Notes: generated by a model not told the origin, from the letters alone. A stretch of DNA of 56,163 bases from Paracoccaceae bacterium (GCA_028875855.1 JAGWVA010000022.1:1-56163), one strand, 5' to 3'. Shown: positions 16,245-24,854, counted from the first letter of the stretch. Translations and numbers: made by a program.

Positions 16245-18603
16245 GGGATTTTGTCCTCGCCTCGATGAAATCACGCCACCAATCGGCCTTGCCTGATTGG
16301 GCCATTTGCTCCGCCTGTGCCCCGTCTTCGGGATCGGTCGCACCCAGAAGCGCCAAGGCCCGAGGCTGGATCGCGAAGTCCACGATCCTGCGCCCCTCGG
16401 GCTTGACCACGTAATAATCGCGCTTTTCCTGCATGCCCGCGATCAGGTCGATTTGGGCTTCCGACAGACCGAGGGCTTGGTAATTGGCAGCGTGTTCGGC
16501 CGACTTGGCCCCTGCATCCGGAAGAAAGATCCGGGTCCGGCAGCTTTGCAAAAGCGGCCCGGAAATCTCGGACCCAACCGCATCACCGATGAATTGGGTA
16601 GCGATGACGACGCTCGCGTTGCGCTTGCGCAGCTCGCGCAACCATTGCTTGATCCGCGCCCGAAAAACATCCTGGGCGAGGTATGACCATGCCTCATCGA
16701 GCACGATCAAGGTCGGCCGCCCGTTCAGCCGTTTGTCGATCATCCGGAACAGATAGTCGATCGTCAGCAAGCCTACCGCATCGCTTACCTCGAATAACTT
16801 CTCAGTCTCGAAGACGGTGAAATCAGCAAGTCGGATGGAATCCTCCGGGGCATTCAAAAGCCCATCGTAGGCACCGCCGTCGAGATATGGCGCGACGGCC
16901 CCCTTCACGTCTTCGTCCTGCACCATCGCGGCGAAGGTGGCCATGCCATCGCCCTCGATGCCCGCGCAGGCCGCGACAGCGCTCGCAATCTCGCGCCTGC
17001 GCAGCGGGGTCAGATCGACGGCGCCAAGCTGCACAAGGCTCTGCATCCACTCTTCGGCCCAGGCTTGCCCGAGATCGCCGATGCGACGCATCGGTGCCAA
17101 CCCGGCACCCTCTTCTCCGAGAACATGGTGCGCGCCATCGACAGCGAGGCAGAGGGCCTGCATCGAGCGGCCCTTGTCGAAGACGAAGACTTGCGCGCCG
17201 TTGTATTTCAGGAAGTTCGAGGCGATCAGCCCCAGAAGCACCGACTTCCCTGCCCCGGTCGGCCCGAAGATCAGGCTGTGGCCGACATCGCGCGAGTGCA
17301 GGTTGAAGAAATACGGCTCGCCTGTGCGGGTCTTTGCCCGGATGAGTGCGGGGCTGTTGGCGGGAAACTTGTTGCAGGGATTACGTGTCTCCCCCGCCCA
17401 GACCGTCGCAATCGGGATCAGGTCGGCAAAGTTCTTGGCTGACAGGATGCCTCTGCGGACATTGGCTTTCCGGTGACCCGGCAACATCGACAGGAACGCC
17501 TCAAAGGCGTTGTAGGTCTCAAGTCGTGCACCGTAGCCCACTTCGCCAAGAGCCTCAATCACGGCATTTGCGCGAGCGCGCACAAACGTCTCCTCGTCAC
17601 CGAAGTTTCCGAAGATCGTAAGCAGCGTGTTGAAGAAGCCGTAGCGAAGATCCCCGCTATCCACGTCCGCCAGAGCTTCTTGCGCTTCGGCCTCCATCGA
17701 GGCGGTGAAGCTTGAGACAATACCTCCCCCATTCCGGCTGAGCTGCCCCTGTAGGCTGGTCTTCCCCTGTCCCCATGCGCGGACCTTCTTGCCGATCTCG
17801 TTGCGCACGCTGTTGCCCGAGAGCGGCATGAACCTGGTGGTCCACTGATATTCGAAGCCCAATTGTTCGAGCATCGAGAGCATTTCAGGGGAGCTTTCGG
17901 CCGGATAGCCATCTATCGCGATGAAGGCGACCGGCCGTCCACTTACGATGGGAAGGCGGCGCGGTACGGCATGTTCCCACTCCGGTGCTAAAATGACATC
18001 GAGATAGACCGGAATCTGTGGGACATTCACACGGCGGAACCGTCCCGTGATGCCCGATGATAGCCTGCCTACCAGCTCATCATATTGGAAATCGGAGCCG
18101 TGGTGATCGCGTTGCTCGCGGGTCAGCCTCATGCGACGGAGCTTGTAGAGACTGCCGAAGCGCCCCTCGACAGCGCGGCACCGGTCCGCGAAGCCGGCAA
18201 CTCCCTCGGCGAGGTCGGTCACCCCTGACGGCGGCTGCCATTGATAGACAAGCGTCAGCGCATTTGCGTAGTTCTCGTCGCCGCGCTGGCGGAAATATTG
18301 CGCACGCTCCCGCTCAAGATCCTGCAAGGCCGGTGGCGCGAAATCGCGCTCGCCCGTCTCATAGGTCCGCAAGGGCCGCCGGGCGAGATCAATCCAGAAC
18401 GCCTCGCCGCTGCGAAATTCTGCGACCGAGCGAGCCAGCGCAGCGGTGCGCCCCTCCACCTCTTCTTCGGGCAGCGACTCTGTGTCGATGCCGCGCAGGT
18501 TCCATCCGGCGAGAAACGAGCCATCCCGACAGAGCACAACGCCTTCGGCAACGAGCCCGAACCAGTTCAACTCCTCGGCAAGTGTCTTCTTGCTAGTCGT
18601 CAA
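16237..18603 (-). CDS. trbE: VirB4/TrbE T4SS ATPase
   Basis: The ~788-residue ATPase drives pilus and channel assembly. Visible motifs are Walker A (IFGPTGAGKSVLLGL), Walker B (LIVLDEAWSYLA), the RELRKRNASVVIATQ segment and a conserved C-terminal KPEGRRIVDFAIQP. The start is taken as TTG 18603, which has AAGGCGG about 9 bases upstream and overlaps the virB3 stop region; ATG 18627 is possible but lacks a ribosome site. The upstream part of the open frame (to 18846) is Ser/Arg-rich shadow of virB3. Confidence 0.9.
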   Translation of the reverse strand: MTTSKKTLAEELNWFGLVAEGVVLCRDGSFLAGWNLRGIDTESLPEEEVEGRTAALARSVAEFRSGEAFWIDLARRPLRTYETGERDFAPPALQDLERERAQYFRQRGDENYANALTLVYQWQPPSGVTDLAEGVAGFADRCRAVEGRFGSLYKLRRMRLTREQRDHHGSDFQYDELVGRLSSGITGRFRRVNVPQIPVYLDVILAPEWEHAVPRRLPIVSGRPVAFIAIDGYPAESSPEMLSMLEQLGFEYQWTTRFMPLSGNSVRNEIGKKVRAWGQGKTSLQGQLSRNGGGIVSSFTASMEAEAQEALADVDSGDLRYGFFNTLLTIFGNFGDEETFVRARANAVIEALGEVGYGARLETYNAFEAFLSMLPGHRKANVRRGILSAKNFADLIPIATVWAGETRNPCNKFPANSPALIRAKTRTGEPYFFNLHSRDVGHSLIFGPTGAGKSVLLGLIASNFLKYNGAQVFVFDKGRSMQALCLAVDGAHHVLGEEGAGLAPMRRIGDLGQAWAEEWMQSLVQLGAVDLTPLRRREIASAVAACAGIEGDGMATFAAMVQDEDVKGAVAPYLDGGAYDGLLNAPEDSIRLADFTVFETEKLFEVSDAVGLLTIDYLFRMIDKRLNGRPTLIVLDEAWSYLAQDVFRARIKQWLRELRKRNASVVIATQFIGDAVGSEISGPLLQSCRTRIFLPDAGAKSAEHAANYQALGLSEAQIDLIAGMQEKRDYYVVKPEGRRIVDFAIQPRALALLGATDPEDGAQAEQMAQSGKADWWRDFIEARTKSHD

Positions 18604-18874
18604 TGTTGCGCACCGCCTTGTAGACATCCGAGCGCCGGAAGAGCCAGCGCAGGACGATTTGGAAGAACATCGGTTCCCGTTCGGCCAGCACGCGCAGCGC
18701 CGACCAGCCCGCAAAGAAACCGCCGATGGCCAGCGCAACGAGCCAGATCGGACCGAGCATGACGGCTGCGAAACTGACTGTGAGGCAAACCATGACGAGC
18801 ACGATCCCCGGCACTCGCTCGACGCCAGCCCAAAGGACTGGCGCATGGAGGCTGCGTTTGATCGGCGCGCCCAT
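18593..18874 (-). CDS. trbD: VirB3/TrbD inner-membrane T4SS protein
   Basis: The 93-residue protein has two closely spaced membrane helices (GIVLVMVCLTVSFAAVMLG; WLVALAIGGFFAGWSAL) preceded by the family motif IKRSLHAPVLWAG and followed by a basic amphipathic tail (QIVLRWLFRRSDVY). It works next to VirB4, with which it overlaps. The ATG at 18874 overlaps the lipoprotein stop (TGATG). Confidence 0.85.
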   Translation of the reverse strand: MGAPIKRSLHAPVLWAGVERVPGIVLVMVCLTVSFAAVMLGPIWLVALAIGGFFAGWSALRVLAEREPMFFQIVLRWLFRRSDVYKAVRNIDD

Positions 18875-19323
18875 CACTGCACCGGCGTCTTGATGACCGA
18901 GGCCGGTGAGAGCGGATAGACACCCCCATTTCCGGGACGATAGGCTCGCGTCACTTTCAGGCTTGGCAGTTGGGCGGTTGCGACGAAGCCCTGACCACCA
19001 TCCAGCACATAGGTGCTCACCGTAAAGGCCTGCGTCCCGCCGGTGTCGGGCACGATGGAGTACCCGGCCAGCCTCAGATAGTGGATCGCATATTGACCGC
19101 AGGCCCCGAGATCCTTCGGCACATGCAGAGTGGTGCCGTCGATGCGAACCTGTTGGTAAATCTGCCGCGAGAGATCGTAACCGACCGCGCATTCCTGTGT
19201 TGCGGTGAGCTTTGCCGCTTCCTGGCCGGGGGCGTCGGCATTGGGCATGTCCGCGCAGCCGCCGAGGGTAATGAGGCCGACGAGCACGAAGCAGAGCGCG
19301 AGCGGGCGACGAGCGCGCACCAT
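18874..19323 (-). CDS. TrbH-like lipoprotein
   Basis: The 149-residue protein has a clear lipoprotein signal (ALCFVLVGLITLGG-CADM) and a periplasmic domain with one further Cys pair (ECAVGYDL; LGACGQYAI). In Trb systems the lipoprotein TrbH follows TrbG/VirB9; here too it follows virB9 by one base, so I take it as the VirB7-like partner that anchors the outer-membrane ring. Sequence identity to TrbH is not certain. Confidence 0.65.
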   Translation of the reverse strand: MVRARRPLALCFVLVGLITLGGCADMPNADAPGQEAAKLTATQECAVGYDLSRQIYQQVRIDGTTLHVPKDLGACGQYAIHYLRLAGYSIVPDTGGTQAFTVSTYVLDGGQGFVATAQLPSLKVTRAYRPGNGGVYPLSPASVIKTPVQ

Positions 19324-19324
19324 C

Positions 19325-20194
19325 TTATCGCCCTCCCCGTTCGAATTTTACGGTCTCGGCGCGGCCGCCTACCCCGACAGTCAGCTCACCCGAGTTGACC
19401 ACCTTGTCGATGATGTACCGCTGCCCGACGATCCGGTAATTGACGACCTCGCCCTTGGCGCTGCCCATGCTGGACAGTTCCAGGAACACCGGTAAATCGC
19501 CCGAATATCCGGGCGGCAAATCGACATAGGTCTTCCGTCCGTCATTGAAGACGCGCGCCGGTCGAAAGGCCGCGTCGCCTCGGACCGTATAGTTGAAGTC
19601 GAGGTTTGCCGCCGGAACTTCCCGACCCGCAACAACGAGGCTATGCGCAGTCTTGGCGAGCGCGCGCTCATGTGCCGCGACGGCCATGGCCTGAACGCGC
19701 GCACGGTTCTCAGCCGCAATGTCCCCCGGATAGCGAAAGGCCAGCAACGGAGTGTAGCCGCCGAAACTCGGCACCAGTTCGATGCTGTAGGCGCGTCGGT
19801 CGGTCACGAGAAACAGGCTCGTCCGTTCCGCGGTCGTGCCGGGCTTCGCCACGATGTAGACGGTCTGAAGTCCACCAACATCGCCCGCCCGGACCTGAAC
19901 ACTCCACCGCACCGCATCACCGACAGTTGGCGCTTCCGTCAGCCGCTCGCCCGGTTGCAGGCGAATGGCACAGATGTTCAGGGGTTTGCACTTCAGGACC
20001 GGCTGCGTCTCTCCGTACATCATGACGACCGATCCCGCGGGGCCATCGGCCGCCGCCCCATTGCCGTTTCGCCACTGCGCCGCCAGCTTGTCCACTTGCC
20101 GTTCGGTGTTGAGGCTGGCAGCCGATGTGAGGTGAGCCGATCCGCCAATGCAGGCAGCGAACAAGGCAAGGCGGGCGCAGTGGCGGATGATCAT
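19325..20194 (-). CDS. trbG: VirB9/TrbG outer-membrane core protein
   Basis: The 289-residue protein has a signal peptide (LALFAACIGGSAHLTSA-AS) and two beta-rich domains. The N-terminal domain carries the family stretch ICAIRLQPGERLTEAP; the C-terminal domain carries FRPARVFNDGRKTYVDLPPG. With VirB10 and the lipoprotein it forms the outer-membrane ring. ATG 20194 has GGAGAG at good spacing. Its position directly after virB2, rather than between virB8 and virB10, departs from the standard trb order. Confidence 0.9.
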   Translation of the reverse strand: MIIRHCARLALFAACIGGSAHLTSAASLNTERQVDKLAAQWRNGNGAAADGPAGSVVMMYGETQPVLKCKPLNICAIRLQPGERLTEAPTVGDAVRWSVQVRAGDVGGLQTVYIVAKPGTTAERTSLFLVTDRRAYSIELVPSFGGYTPLLAFRYPGDIAAENRARVQAMAVAAHERALAKTAHSLVVAGREVPAANLDFNYTVRGDAAFRPARVFNDGRKTYVDLPPGYSGDLPVFLELSSMGSAKGEVVNYRIVGQRYIIDKVVNSGELTVGVGGRAETVKFERGGR

Positions 20195-20203
20195 CGTTCT
20201 CTC

Positions 20204-20548
20204 CTACTGAACCGTCGCGCCGGTGAGACTGAAGAGGCTTGCGAGCACCCCGGTCGCCCCGCTCAGGAGCGCTACGCCGATAACGACAGTCATCAGCATT
20301 TTCGCGGCCGGCCCGAGTTCGCCTCCAAAGATCCAGCGCACACCCAAGGCGACGATTCCGAGGAACGCGAAGCCGAAGGCGACAGGACCTTTGATGCTGT
20401 TCACCAGCGTTTGGATCGGGCTGTCCCACGGCATGCCGGTGCCCGCCGTCGAGGCCGCCGCCGGCAGCACCGCGACCGCCCAAGCGGACACGACCCTTGC
20501 GGGCCAGTAAAGGCCGTCAGGCAACCAGTTCCGTTTCGAATTTGCCAT
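20204..20548 (-). CDS. trbC: VirB2/TrbC conjugative pilin
   Basis: The 114-residue prepilin has a long leader (hydrophobic, ending at AAASTAGTG) and two hydrophobic helices (GPVAFGFAFLGIVALGV; LMTVVIGVALLSGATGVLA) separated by a short basic-acidic loop, as in cyclic TrbC pilins. The start at ATG 20548 overlaps the 3' end of virB11 by 32 bases; ATG 20554 is also possible. Confidence 0.85.
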   Translation of the reverse strand: MANSKRNWLPDGLYWPARVVSAWAVAVLPAAASTAGTGMPWDSPIQTLVNSIKGPVAFGFAFLGIVALGVRWIFGGELGPAAKMLMTVVIGVALLSGATGVLASLFSLTGATVQ

Positions 20549-21440
20549 TCGCATATCCTTTCACTGCGATGATTTCGCGGAGCTGGCGGCCGGTCCGCGT
20601 CCTTTCCACGAAGACGACGAGATCGACCGCCGATCCGATAACTTCAGGGAGGGGCGCCGCAGACGCTTCACGCACCAGAAGATCCAGCCGCACCAGCGCA
20701 TCCCGCGCGCTGTTGGCATGCAGAGACGCAAGCCCGCCGGGATGCCCCGTATTCCACGCCTTCAGGAGCGCCAAAGCAGCCCCGTCGCGGACTTCGCCCA
20801 CGATGATGCGATCCGGCCTCAGCCGGAGAGTGCTGGCAAGCAACCGCGTCGCATCTGCGGCCCCGGTCGCCCGGAGGAACACGGTGTTGTCCTGCGAAGT
20901 TCTGAGTTCGGGCGTGTCCTCGATCACCACCAGGCGCTCGCTTGGCGCGAGGCTTCCGAGTTCTCGAAGCAGCGAATTTAGAAGCGTGGTCTTGCCGCTA
21001 CTCGTCCCGCCACTGACAATCACGTTGCGGCGTTCTTGCAGAGCTGCCCGCAAGACGTTCACCTGATCTTGGCGCATGGTGCCGCTCGCAACGTAGCTAT
21101 CGAGCGACCGCACCTCAGCGCCATGAAGACGGATCGAAAACGTCGCGACTTCCACCGCTGGTGGGATCAGCCCCTCAAAGCGGTATCCACAACCCGGCAT
21201 CCTCGCAGAGACAATCGGTGCCTCCGCCGTGGCGGGAACGCCGGACGCCGTGGCGCAGGTGCGGATAATTTGCTCTCGTGCCCGTGCCGACAGGTCGCCC
21301 GCATATGTGGGGGCACTTCCGGCGCGCTCTGCGAAGACGCGTCCGTCCGGATTGGCGGAAATTTCGACCATCGCCGGATCATCGAGAAGTGCTGAAAGCG
21401 AGCCGAAGCTCTGCCGAAGGATGCCAAGAAGATCAGGCAT
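20517..21440 (-). CDS. trbB: VirB11/TrbB T4SS ATPase
   Basis: The 307-residue hexameric traffic ATPase is the first gene of the transfer operon. It shows an N-terminal domain, Walker A (SGGTSSGKTTLL), Asp box (VVIEDTPELR), Walker B region (RIIVGEVRDGAALALLKAWN) and His box (LASLHANSARD). ATG 21440 has AAGAGGTG 7 bases upstream; GTG 21449 is an alternative. Being first in the operon suggests the promoter lies in the 21450-21600 interval. Confidence 0.92.
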   Translation of the reverse strand: MPDLLGILRQSFGSLSALLDDPAMVEISANPDGRVFAERAGSAPTYAGDLSARAREQIIRTCATASGVPATAEAPIVSARMPGCGYRFEGLIPPAVEVATFSIRLHGAEVRSLDSYVASGTMRQDQVNVLRAALQERRNVIVSGGTSSGKTTLLNSLLRELGSLAPSERLVVIEDTPELRTSQDNTVFLRATGAADATRLLASTLRLRPDRIIVGEVRDGAALALLKAWNTGHPGGLASLHANSARDALVRLDLLVREASAAPLPEVIGSAVDLVVFVERTRTGRQLREIIAVKGYANGKFETELVA

Positions 21441-21545
21441 GCTGGACACCTCTTGAGGTGACCTGACACTCCCTGACCAGACGCTTTAGACCAGTTGCCT
21501 GCGATCGGGTTGATCCAAGCGATACATTCCCATCTTCGCGTAAAT

Positions 21546-21560
21546 GGTGCACAGTACACC
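21546..21560. promoter_or_regulatory. candidate operator before the T4SS operon
   Basis: GGTGCAC-A-GTACACC is a 7+1+7 inverted repeat with one mismatch, about 105 bases upstream of virB11. Just beyond it on the minus strand is TTATAC, a reasonable -10 box, though I see no matching -35. It may be the binding site of one of the two nearby HTH proteins. Confidence 0.35.
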
Positions 21561-21975
21561 ACATGTCCGGGTATAACGTGTCTTTTTGATCAGATTCCCA
21601 CCCAAGCTCTCTTGTGACAGAATTACGATCTTGACCGACAACGCGCTCGTTGTTGCGCACTTGAGAAATGATCCTCGCGAGCGCGCAATACACCCGAGGG
21701 CTCCGCAGCAGGCCAAAGCGATGCTTATTGCCACCCCACCCAAATCCGCTCAAAGAACACAGCATCACGCCTGCGCTCCATCTTGCACGAGCGCCGTTTG
21801 TGACACATTCATGAACGCGCGTTTCACGGTACTAATCCTCCGGTCGGCGCCGCCACTGGCGACGCCGTTTCACCTTGATGCCAGCGCGTCGAAACGGGTC
21901 CGGGGCTTGGCTCTATCGAAGAAACTACAATTCGTGGTCGATAATGACCCAAAATACTGGTAGGTGCAATCAATA

Positions 21976-22227
21976 ATGTCAGAAATTCACCAGCGGTGGG
22001 ATAAGTTGCTAACACCTCTTCAAGCGCGTCTGGCCAGGGTGTCCCTCGGGTACAGTGTCACCGAGTTGGAGCAAGCCTGCGGTCTGCATCACAACACGAT
22101 ATTTCGCCTGGAACGCGGCAAAGCATCCAGTCAATCGTTGCGAACACTCCGCGCTTACTTTGAAGAGCGAGGGATCGAGTTCATTCAGGATGAGAACGGG
22201 AAGTCAGGGATCATCTACCCCGAGTGA
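21976..22227 (+). CDS. small HTH (XRE-like) regulator, divergent from the T4SS operon
   Basis: The 83-residue protein has a compact helix-turn-helix (LTPLQARLARVSLGYSVTEL, then CGLHHNTIFRLERGKASS) of the XRE/Cro type and a short tail ending KSGIIYPE. ATG 21976 is preceded by GGTG at 9 bases; GTG 21964 is an alternative. It is divergent from virB11 across about 530 bases and converges with the next regulator with no gap. A role as repressor of transfer is inferred from position. The 21561-21975 interval otherwise shows no credible gene. Confidence 0.65.
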   Translation: MSEIHQRWDKLLTPLQARLARVSLGYSVTELEQACGLHHNTIFRLERGKASSQSLRTLRAYFEERGIEFIQDENGKSGIIYPE

Positions 22228-22458
22228 TCATTCGCTGGGAGGGTCGAACAGTATTCGAACATCTACCCCCAGACCCACCGCGATCTTCACGAGCGTATCT
22301 AGGCGAATGTTTTGCCGGGCGTGCTCGACCGCCCAGACCTGCGACAGTGGTGTGCCGATGTCATCGGCAAGCTGACGCTGTGTCACACGCCTCAGTTCCC
22401 GAAGGCGACGAACGTTGTATGCCAACACGGCGCGATAGTGGGTAAGGTCTTCTTCCAT
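22228..22458 (-). CDS. XRE-family transcriptional regulator
   Basis: The 76-residue protein is almost entirely one HTH_XRE domain: LAYNVRRLRELRRVTQRQLA, then DDIGTPLSQVWAVEHARQ, and the closing LDTLVKIAVGLGVDVRILFD. Its stop abuts that of the convergent HTH gene. The start region faces the repC leader, so it may control replication, transfer or itself. A near-palindrome 48-62 bases upstream of its start is a possible autoregulatory site. Confidence 0.75.
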   Translation of the reverse strand: MEEDLTHYRAVLAYNVRRLRELRRVTQRQLADDIGTPLSQVWAVEHARQNIRLDTLVKIAVGLGVDVRILFDPPSE

Positions 22459-22505
22459 CGCGCCACAATACTCGCGGACCTCGCCTAAGCGTATTCAGTC
22501 CGATC

Positions 22506-22520
22506 GGGACAAATTGTTCC
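22506..22520. promoter_or_regulatory. candidate operator upstream of the XRE regulator
   Basis: GGGACAA-A-TTGTTCC is a 7+1+7 inverted repeat with one mismatch, placed where an autoregulatory site of the 22228-22458 gene would be. Assignment is positional only. Confidence 0.3.
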
Positions 22521-22867
22521 AAAACGACCACAAATACGGAAATAGCAATACAACGGCAAGTTTTGCTACCCGCGTCCAGTTGACACGCTGCCGCCCGAGA
22601 ACGGCTTGTGGTGCGACTTGGAAATTGAGCGTCAAGCATTGGCTGCAACGCAAGCTGACCATGCCAAGACTGAACGTGGAAAGGCTGCACGAGGATGCAG
22701 GTTTAAGCCAGCGCGCCTAGGTCAATCCTGCCTGCCCCAAGGCGCACTCGCTACTGTAGCAGACCGATGTTGCGTGGCACCACTATCGTGAGCCGGCTTC
22801 TAGCAGTAGTGTCCTGAACACGTCAGCTTACAATCTTCGGAGATTCGTCACGCACCCATCAAGCACT

Positions 22868-22900
22868 TAAAACACGAAACCCCCCAGGAGACCTGAGGGG
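22868..22900 (-). terminator. rho-independent terminator of antisense RNA copy 1
   Basis: Nine-bp stem (one G-T pair) with a TCT loop at 22880-22900, followed on the minus strand by TTTCGTGTTTT. Confidence 0.6.
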
Positions 22901-22977
22901 CACATGTTCCGGGTTGGGACCCGGCATCCAAAAACGGTGACAAGTTCTGGATGCCACATCTCCCCACCCAACGCAAG
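22870..22977. repeat. repC-leader repeat, copy 1
   Basis: This matches 23300-23408 almost base for base; differences are confined to a short spacer (AAAAACGGTGA versus ATAAAACTCTGA) and one indel. Weaker similarity continues about 25 bases beyond the right edge. Confidence 0.85.
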
Positions 22978-23297
22978 ATCGAACGCGCCTGCGCGAACAG
23001 ATCAATCTTGCCCAAAGATGCGAAATGCAGGTGCTTGTGTGAGGACCTCAAAGATCCTGCTGACCCCTGTTCCTGGCTAGAAAATCAACGATCAACTTGT
23101 CAGAGTTGTTGTCAAATCCATAAAAATGGTTGAAAAGTGACACAAGATACGGACTTATCCATACAAGCTGATGGCGACATCAACTTATCGGCAAGGCCAG
23201 CCACGGCCCGCACTATCATGACGCAATCGCTAGCGGTAGTATGGACGCTCGAAGTTGCCACAAATGAAGGAGAATCGGTCGAACAGTAGACAGGCCC

Positions 23298-23330
23298 ATA
23301 AACACGAAACCCCCCAGGAGACCTGAGGGG
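23298..23330 (-). terminator. rho-independent terminator of antisense RNA copy 2
   Basis: Same hairpin as at 22880-22900, here at 23310-23330, with a T-rich minus-strand tail. Confidence 0.6.
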
Positions 23331-23408
23331 CACATGTTCCGGGTTGGGACCCGGCATCCATAAAACTCTGACAAGTTCTGGATGCCACATCTCCCCACCC
23401 AACGCAAG
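23300..23408. repeat. repC-leader repeat, copy 2
   Basis: Second copy of the 108-bp element, ending 72 bases before the repC start. Its spacer contains AACTCTGACAAGTT, the partner of the complementary sequence at 23094-23107. Confidence 0.85.
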
Positions 23409-23479
23409 CAAAAAACGCCTTTGGGCGAACAGCGCAGTGCACCCTTTCGAGGTCTCCCAAGCCATTGAGGAGACAGGCA

Positions 23480-24757
23480 ATGATGACACTAGAAGGCACC
23501 CCGGCCCGCACGGCACGGCGGCAACCCCATGCAACCGCAGCCGCGCCCCAGACCAAGGCGCGTTACATCCAGACCGTTGTAGCTGCCCTGCGCCTCATGG
23601 GCGCAAATTCGACCCATATCGACGTTTACCGGACCATCACCGAACCGACCGACCACCGCGATTGGGAGGGTGAAGACCCTTGCCCCATCAATTACCGCCT
23701 TCAGGTCGATTTGGCGGAGCAGCACCACATGACGGAGCGACATTGGCGCCGAATAGAGCGTCAGCTTGCGAAGTGGGGTGTGATTGAACGCGCCACAGCC
23801 GACAACGGCTATCGAGGCCGCCATCGGGTTGGCGAGCGCGACATCCGCCTCGGCATCAGCTTGAAGCCGTCTATCGACAACATGCCCTACTTCGAGGGGC
23901 TACTCGCCCAAGATCGGTTCCATAAGGACGAGCGACGGGCGGCTATGTGGACCGCGCGAGCTACACGCAAGCGAGTTCTGAGCAAGATCGCAGAGCTTGA
24001 GCCTGATGTTGCCGCATCATTCCAGCGCCGGATGGACGAGATTGATACCATCTGTCCGCCAGGCAGCAAACGACAGGCCTCCATAGATGTCCTCACGGCT
24101 TTTCGCCTCGCCCTTTGTTCCCTCGAAGAAGCTGTGGATAGTGCGCTTGAACGTAGTGTCGTGACTGATGCTGTGTTCTATGAAATGTCCGCCGCACCGG
24201 ACTCCAATGTCCGGTCCTATATACAACCTACAACTCCACGAAAATCTGTAGACTGTAACGCGCAAGGCACGTTGGAAAGGACGCCCGGCAAGCCGGGCGA
24301 AGCCGGTATTACCGCGTCGCCGCCTAAAGGCGACGACGATTGCTTAGAAAACAAGCATGGCGGGGCAGGCGGCGAGCGCAAGTCCGATCTCCCACAGCAC
24401 CTCACGCTGGATCGCCTGAAATCGACGGCATCCGAGGACTTTGCGATGTACCTCGACGCCTACCCTCACCCAGAAGACGCAACGGCGGCCTATCTCAGGG
24501 AAATAGGCATCAACGTGCGGGCTTGGGAGGACGCGGTAGAGCAGATGGGATGGGCTGACGCCTTCATCAGCCTTGTCGTCATAGATCGGAACAGGTTCCA
24601 CCCGACCTCCCCGGTCATATCCCCCGGTGGCACCCTGCGGCGGTTCACAGAACTCCATCGCAAAGGTCGGCTGTCGCTCGTCCGGTCGCTCATAGGCATC
24701 TGGGAACGCGATCGCATGGGCACTCAGCCTCGCACCGCTGGCCTCAAGCCCAACTGA
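23480..24757 (+). CDS. repC: RepC-like plasmid replication initiator
   Basis: The 425-residue protein has a winged-helix N-terminal part (YRLQVDLAEQHHMTERHWRR, then LAKWGVIERATADNGYRGR) that resembles the DNA-binding region of RepC. The C-terminal domain contains SPGGTLRRFTELHRKGRLSL, like the 'SPGGYLR' block of RepC. A Pro/Gly-rich linker lies between. ATG 23480 follows GGAGACAGGCA. RepA and RepB partition genes are absent, so this is a stand-alone repC. RepC proteins often act at an origin inside their own gene; the AT-richer stretch around 24170-24260 would be the place to look. The family call is by pattern only. Confidence 0.65.
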   Translation: MMTLEGTPARTARRQPHATAAAPQTKARYIQTVVAALRLMGANSTHIDVYRTITEPTDHRDWEGEDPCPINYRLQVDLAEQHHMTERHWRRIERQLAKWGVIERATADNGYRGRHRVGERDIRLGISLKPSIDNMPYFEGLLAQDRFHKDERRAAMWTARATRKRVLSKIAELEPDVAASFQRRMDEIDTICPPGSKRQASIDVLTAFRLALCSLEEAVDSALERSVVTDAVFYEMSAAPDSNVRSYIQPTTPRKSVDCNAQGTLERTPGKPGEAGITASPPKGDDDCLENKHGGAGGERKSDLPQHLTLDRLKSTASEDFAMYLDAYPHPEDATAAYLREIGINVRAWEDAVEQMGWADAFISLVVIDRNRFHPTSPVISPGGTLRRFTELHRKGRLSLVRSLIGIWERDRMGTQPRTAGLKPN

Positions 24758-24825
24758 CCGCTTGTCCTGTTTCGTCGCTCGTAACCGGCTTGCCCGTCCG
24801 GGTGGTGAAAAAATGACAAATAGTA

Positions 24826-24854
24826 TTGTCGGGCCGGTCTTAATGGTGCATTAT
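24826..24854 (+). promoter_or_regulatory. candidate promoter of the pilus operon
   Basis: TTGTCG and CATTAT are separated by 17 bases in the AT-richer gap between repC and the first pilus gene, 74 bases before its start. No operator is apparent. Confidence 0.3.

Larger units (their letters stand above)
22868..22980 (-). ncRNA. predicted antisense RNA, copy 1
   Basis: Read on the minus strand, the repeat folds as follows: outer pairing GGCATCC with GGATGCC, an inner hairpin CCGGGT-ccca-ACCCGG reaching past it, then a 9-bp GC hairpin (CCCCTCAGG-tct-CCTGGGGGG) followed by TTTCGTGTTT, a good rho-independent terminator. It runs opposite to repC, like the counter-transcribed RNAs that limit RepC synthesis in repABC plasmids. 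No promoter was convincingly seen, so the 5' end is uncertain. Confidence 0.45.
23298..23410 (-). ncRNA. predicted antisense RNA, copy 2
   Basis: This has the same fold and terminator as copy 1, but the loop sequence includes AACTTGTCAGAGTT, identical to plus-strand leader 23094-23107. The RNA could therefore compete with pairing inside the repC leader transcript. It lies closest to repC and is the better candidate for the controlling RNA. Confidence 0.45.
22459..23479. other. long non-coding leader of repC with duplicated structured repeat
   Basis: About 1 kb without a convincing gene. It holds two copies of a 108-bp repeat (22870-22977 and 23300-23408), each with a minus-strand terminator, and a perfect 14-bp inverted repeat linking 23094-23107 with 23364-23377 (AACTTGTCAGAGTT and its complement). 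This is the size and content expected of an origin or copy-number control region. The part from 22521 to 22860 shows nothing I can name. Confidence 0.5.

Noticed and set aside
21586-21963. 125-codon plus-strand frame before the first HTH gene
   Set aside because: No ribosome site, Ser/Pro/Arg-rich composition, and overlap with the likely promoter and operator of the transfer operon.
22514-22791. Overlapping short plus-strand frames in the repC leader
   Set aside because: No start site support and no protein-like pattern; probably chance frames in GC-rich sequence.
22870-23408. Direct repeats as a CRISPR array
   Set aside because: Only two 108-bp copies 430 bases apart, with internal hairpins and terminators and no cas genes.
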